Source: Candidatus Termititenax sp. (lineage in GTDB: Bacteria > Margulisbacteria > Riflemargulisbacteria > GWF2-35-9 > DYQY01). Taken from it: DNA of 7,223 nucleotides. A model generated the notes under the pieces. The model worked only from the letters and a program-made list of their open reading frames with translations, had not been told where the DNA came from and did no database searches. The DNA is taken from assembly GCA_020719045.1 (NCBI GenBank), contig DYQY01000029.1, positions 1 to 7,223 on the forward strand. Reading direction: 5' to 3'. Positions within the stretch are counted from its first letter, which is position 1; the number at the start of each line of letters is the position of its first letter. This document shows, in pieces, positions 6,155 to 7,223 of the stretch. A program made the position numbers and the translations under genes.

Positions 6155-6607
6155 ATGGCAGTAACTCCAGCAGTAGCTAGAAAAGCTCAAGGTACTACAA
6201 TCAGTATCTCTTCAAATGTAACAACACCAGTATATACAGTTATCAAAAATGTAACTACTATTGATGGTATTCAAGGCGGTTCAGCTTCAGATATTGAAGT
6301 AACAAACCTATCAAGTGTAGCTAAAGAATTTGTAACTGGTCTTATTGACAATGGTGAAATCTCTTTAAATGTTAAATATGATTATGCAGATGCAGGACAA
6401 GGTATAGTTCAAACAGCTCTAACTAATAGTGCATTATGTATATTTAAAGTAGCTTTACCTGTTGCAGCAGGTGAAACAACAGGAGCTTCTTTTACTTTCC
6501 AAGGGACACCTAAAACATTTAGTAAATCTATTGGTGTAGATGGTGTGATTGAAAGTTCAATCTCAATTAAAGTAAGTGGTTCTGTTACAATAACAGCAGC
6601 AGCTTAG
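6155..6607 (+). CDS. Phage major tail tube protein
   Basis: Subunit whose hexameric rings stack to form the tail tube through which DNA passes. The 150-residue protein is almost all predicted beta strand, rich in Thr, Ser, Val and Ala, with few aromatics. It has the typical tube-protein outline: an early strand TTISISSN (14-21) then VYTVIKNVTTIDGIQGG (26-42), the hallmark SDIEVTNLSSVAKEFVTGLID (45-65) with the EVT-L-S pattern followed by a G-L-x-D turn, GEISLNVKYD (67-76), and a C-terminal SSISIKVSGSVTIT (134-147). It resembles lambda gpV N-domain-type and Phage_TTP families. No Ig-like C-terminal extension is present, so this is a minimal form. The ribosome site AAAGGA is seven bases or so upstream. 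It ends with tandem stops, TAGTAA (6605-6610). High copy number is expected, and the tail sheath gene one would expect in a myovirus is not seen nearby. Confidence 0.88.
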   Translation: MAVTPAVARKAQGTTISISSNVTTPVYTVIKNVTTIDGIQGGSASDIEVTNLSSVAKEFVTGLIDNGEISLNVKYDYADAGQGIVQTALTNSALCIFKVALPVAAGETTGASFTFQGTPKTFSKSIGVDGVIESSISIKVSGSVTITAAA

Positions 6608-6612
6608 TAACT

Positions 6613-6634
6613 TAAGGAGGAGGCTTCCTCCTTA
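6613..6634 (+). repeat. Perfect hairpin after the tail tube gene
   Basis: TAAGGAGGA (6613-6621) pairs exactly with TCCTCCTTA (6626-6634) around the tetraloop GGCT, a 9-bp stem. It follows the tail tube stop by five bases. The next bases are TGCTATAATTCT, not a U-tract, so intrinsic termination is weak at best. The left arm is a perfect Shine-Dalgarno sequence locked by its own complement, and no gene starts at a suitable distance. It may protect the 3' end of tail tube RNA or attenuate read-through to the connector gene. Confidence 0.5.
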
Positions 6635-6643
6635 TGCTATAAT
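6635..6643 (+). promoter_or_regulatory. Extended -10 promoter of the connector gene
   Basis: TGC-TATAAT starts one base after the hairpin and its TATAAT lies 27 bases upstream of the connector start codon. Initiation near 6650 would give a leader of about 15 bases with ribosome site AAGGA at 6653-6657. No -35 box is visible; the expected -35 position falls inside the hairpin. The layout matches the portal and small terminase promoters in spacing and in the TGN element. Confidence 0.55.
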
Positions 6644-6664
6644 TCTAATAAAAAGGAATTTATA

Positions 6665-7222
6665 GTGAGAAAGGTTACAGTACAACCAACAAATCTCCCA
6701 ATAACATTAGCAACAGCAAAAGATATTGCACGAATAGAACACGATTATGATGATGCTTTATTAAACACAATGATTAAATCAGCTTGTAAGACTGCTGAAT
6801 CCTTTACTGGTATTCAATTAACTACAGGTACTTTTATTGAAGCTTTACCTTATTTTGCAACACAAATAAACCTACTCTCCCCTTTACAATCAGTTACATC
6901 AGTTAAATATTATGATGAGTATAATATTCAACAAACAGTTGAATCTTCAAATTATAGAATATACACTTTTGGCAAAGCCCACTACATTGAATTTGATGAA
7001 AATTATTCATTCCCTGCTGTATATAATAGAAGTGATGCAGTACAAATCACATTTATATCTGGATATATAACTACACCTGAAGATATAGCTTCTTGGATAG
7101 CAATTAGAGTGGTAACACTTTATGAGAATAGAGAAGAATTTGTGAGTGGATATGGTACACTATCAAAAATTGATGAGAAATACTTAAATCAGTTTTTATA
7201 TCCTTATAAAATTTTTAAATAG
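6665..7222 (+). CDS. Head-tail connector protein, gp6-like (Phage_connect_1 type)
   Basis: Forms a ring beneath the portal that seals the filled head and receives the tail. The 185-residue product fits the HK97 gp6/PF05135 pattern well: ITLATAKDIARIEHDYDDALL (13-33) matches the usual LaeAK.hLRv..dddda.l opening, then IKSACKTAESFTGIQL (37-52), LSPLQSVTSVKYYDEYN (71-87) matching L..PL.sVtSVkYyD..g, AVQITFISGY (125-134) matching aVrvtf.aGy, and a C-terminal helix WIAIRVVTLYENREEF (144-159) with the YENRE signature. A GTG start at 6665 is chosen because AAGGA lies seven bases upstream and the homologous region begins a few residues later. The gene is complete, its stop being one base from the window end. 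Its place after the tail tube gene is unusual; in most HK97-like modules it directly follows the capsid gene. Confidence 0.92.
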   Translation: MRKVTVQPTNLPITLATAKDIARIEHDYDDALLNTMIKSACKTAESFTGIQLTTGTFIEALPYFATQINLLSPLQSVTSVKYYDEYNIQQTVESSNYRIYTFGKAHYIEFDENYSFPAVYNRSDAVQITFISGYITTPEDIASWIAIRVVTLYENREEFVSGYGTLSKIDEKYLNQFLYPYKIFK

Positions 7223-7223
7223 G

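Noticed and set aside
6634-6642. Three-codon frame ATG CTA TAA after the tail tube hairpin, with AAGGAGG upstream
   Set aside because: The Shine-Dalgarno is 13 bases away and locked in the hairpin, and the bases are better explained as part of the stem and the extended -10 box.
6613-6643. Intrinsic terminator after the tail tube gene
   Set aside because: The stem is good but no run of T follows on either strand, so it is annotated only as a hairpin.
1-7223. Defence system, CRISPR array, tRNA, insertion sequence or integrase attachment site
   Set aside because: No repeat-spacer pattern, tRNA-like cloverleaf, transposase, integrase or terminal inverted repeat was found; all genes fit virion assembly.

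Overview
The window is a compact virion-assembly module of a tailed double-stranded DNA phage or prophage with an HK97-type head. All recognised genes lie on the + strand. The DNA is strongly AT-rich, with AGA, TTA and AAA codons dominating. Promoter-like sites are near-perfect TATAAT boxes, often with an upstream TG, with no visible -35 box and T-rich DNA upstream. That style suggests a Campylobacterota host (Arcobacter/Sulfurimonas/Campylobacter relatives), but this is an inference from composition and promoter style only; another AT-rich host is possible.

Layout: 1-56 is a short GC-richer stretch starting with eight C, a candidate cos/packaging site. 119-170 carries promoter-like sites. 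Then come the small terminase (176-754), large terminase (754-2370), a 147-base spacer (2371-2517), portal (2518-3714), prohead protease (3748-4425), major capsid protein with a built-in scaffold domain (4422-5630), a 51-residue protein (5630-5785), a DUF3168-like tail-completion protein (5782-6144), the tail tube protein (6155-6607) and a gp6-like head-tail connector (6665-7222). Many junctions overlap by 1 or 4 bases (TAATG or ATGA), indicating translational coupling.

How the genes work together: the terminase pair would recognise and cut concatemeric DNA and pump it through the portal. Capsid protein assembles around the portal, the protease trims its N-terminal scaffold domain, and DNA packaging expands the shell. 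The connector and tail-completion protein then join the filled head to the tail built from tube subunits.

The protein content is ordinary. The less ordinary part is regulatory. Portal, protease, connector and small terminase each have a TATAAT box 24-27 bases upstream of the start codon, predicting very short leaders that begin at the Shine-Dalgarno sequence. At the portal, a perfect 10-bp inverted repeat covers the -10 box, ribosome site and start codon, so read-through RNA and locally started RNA could be translated differently. The connector gene also sits after the tail tube gene instead of directly after the capsid gene. No new defence or mobile system is visible.
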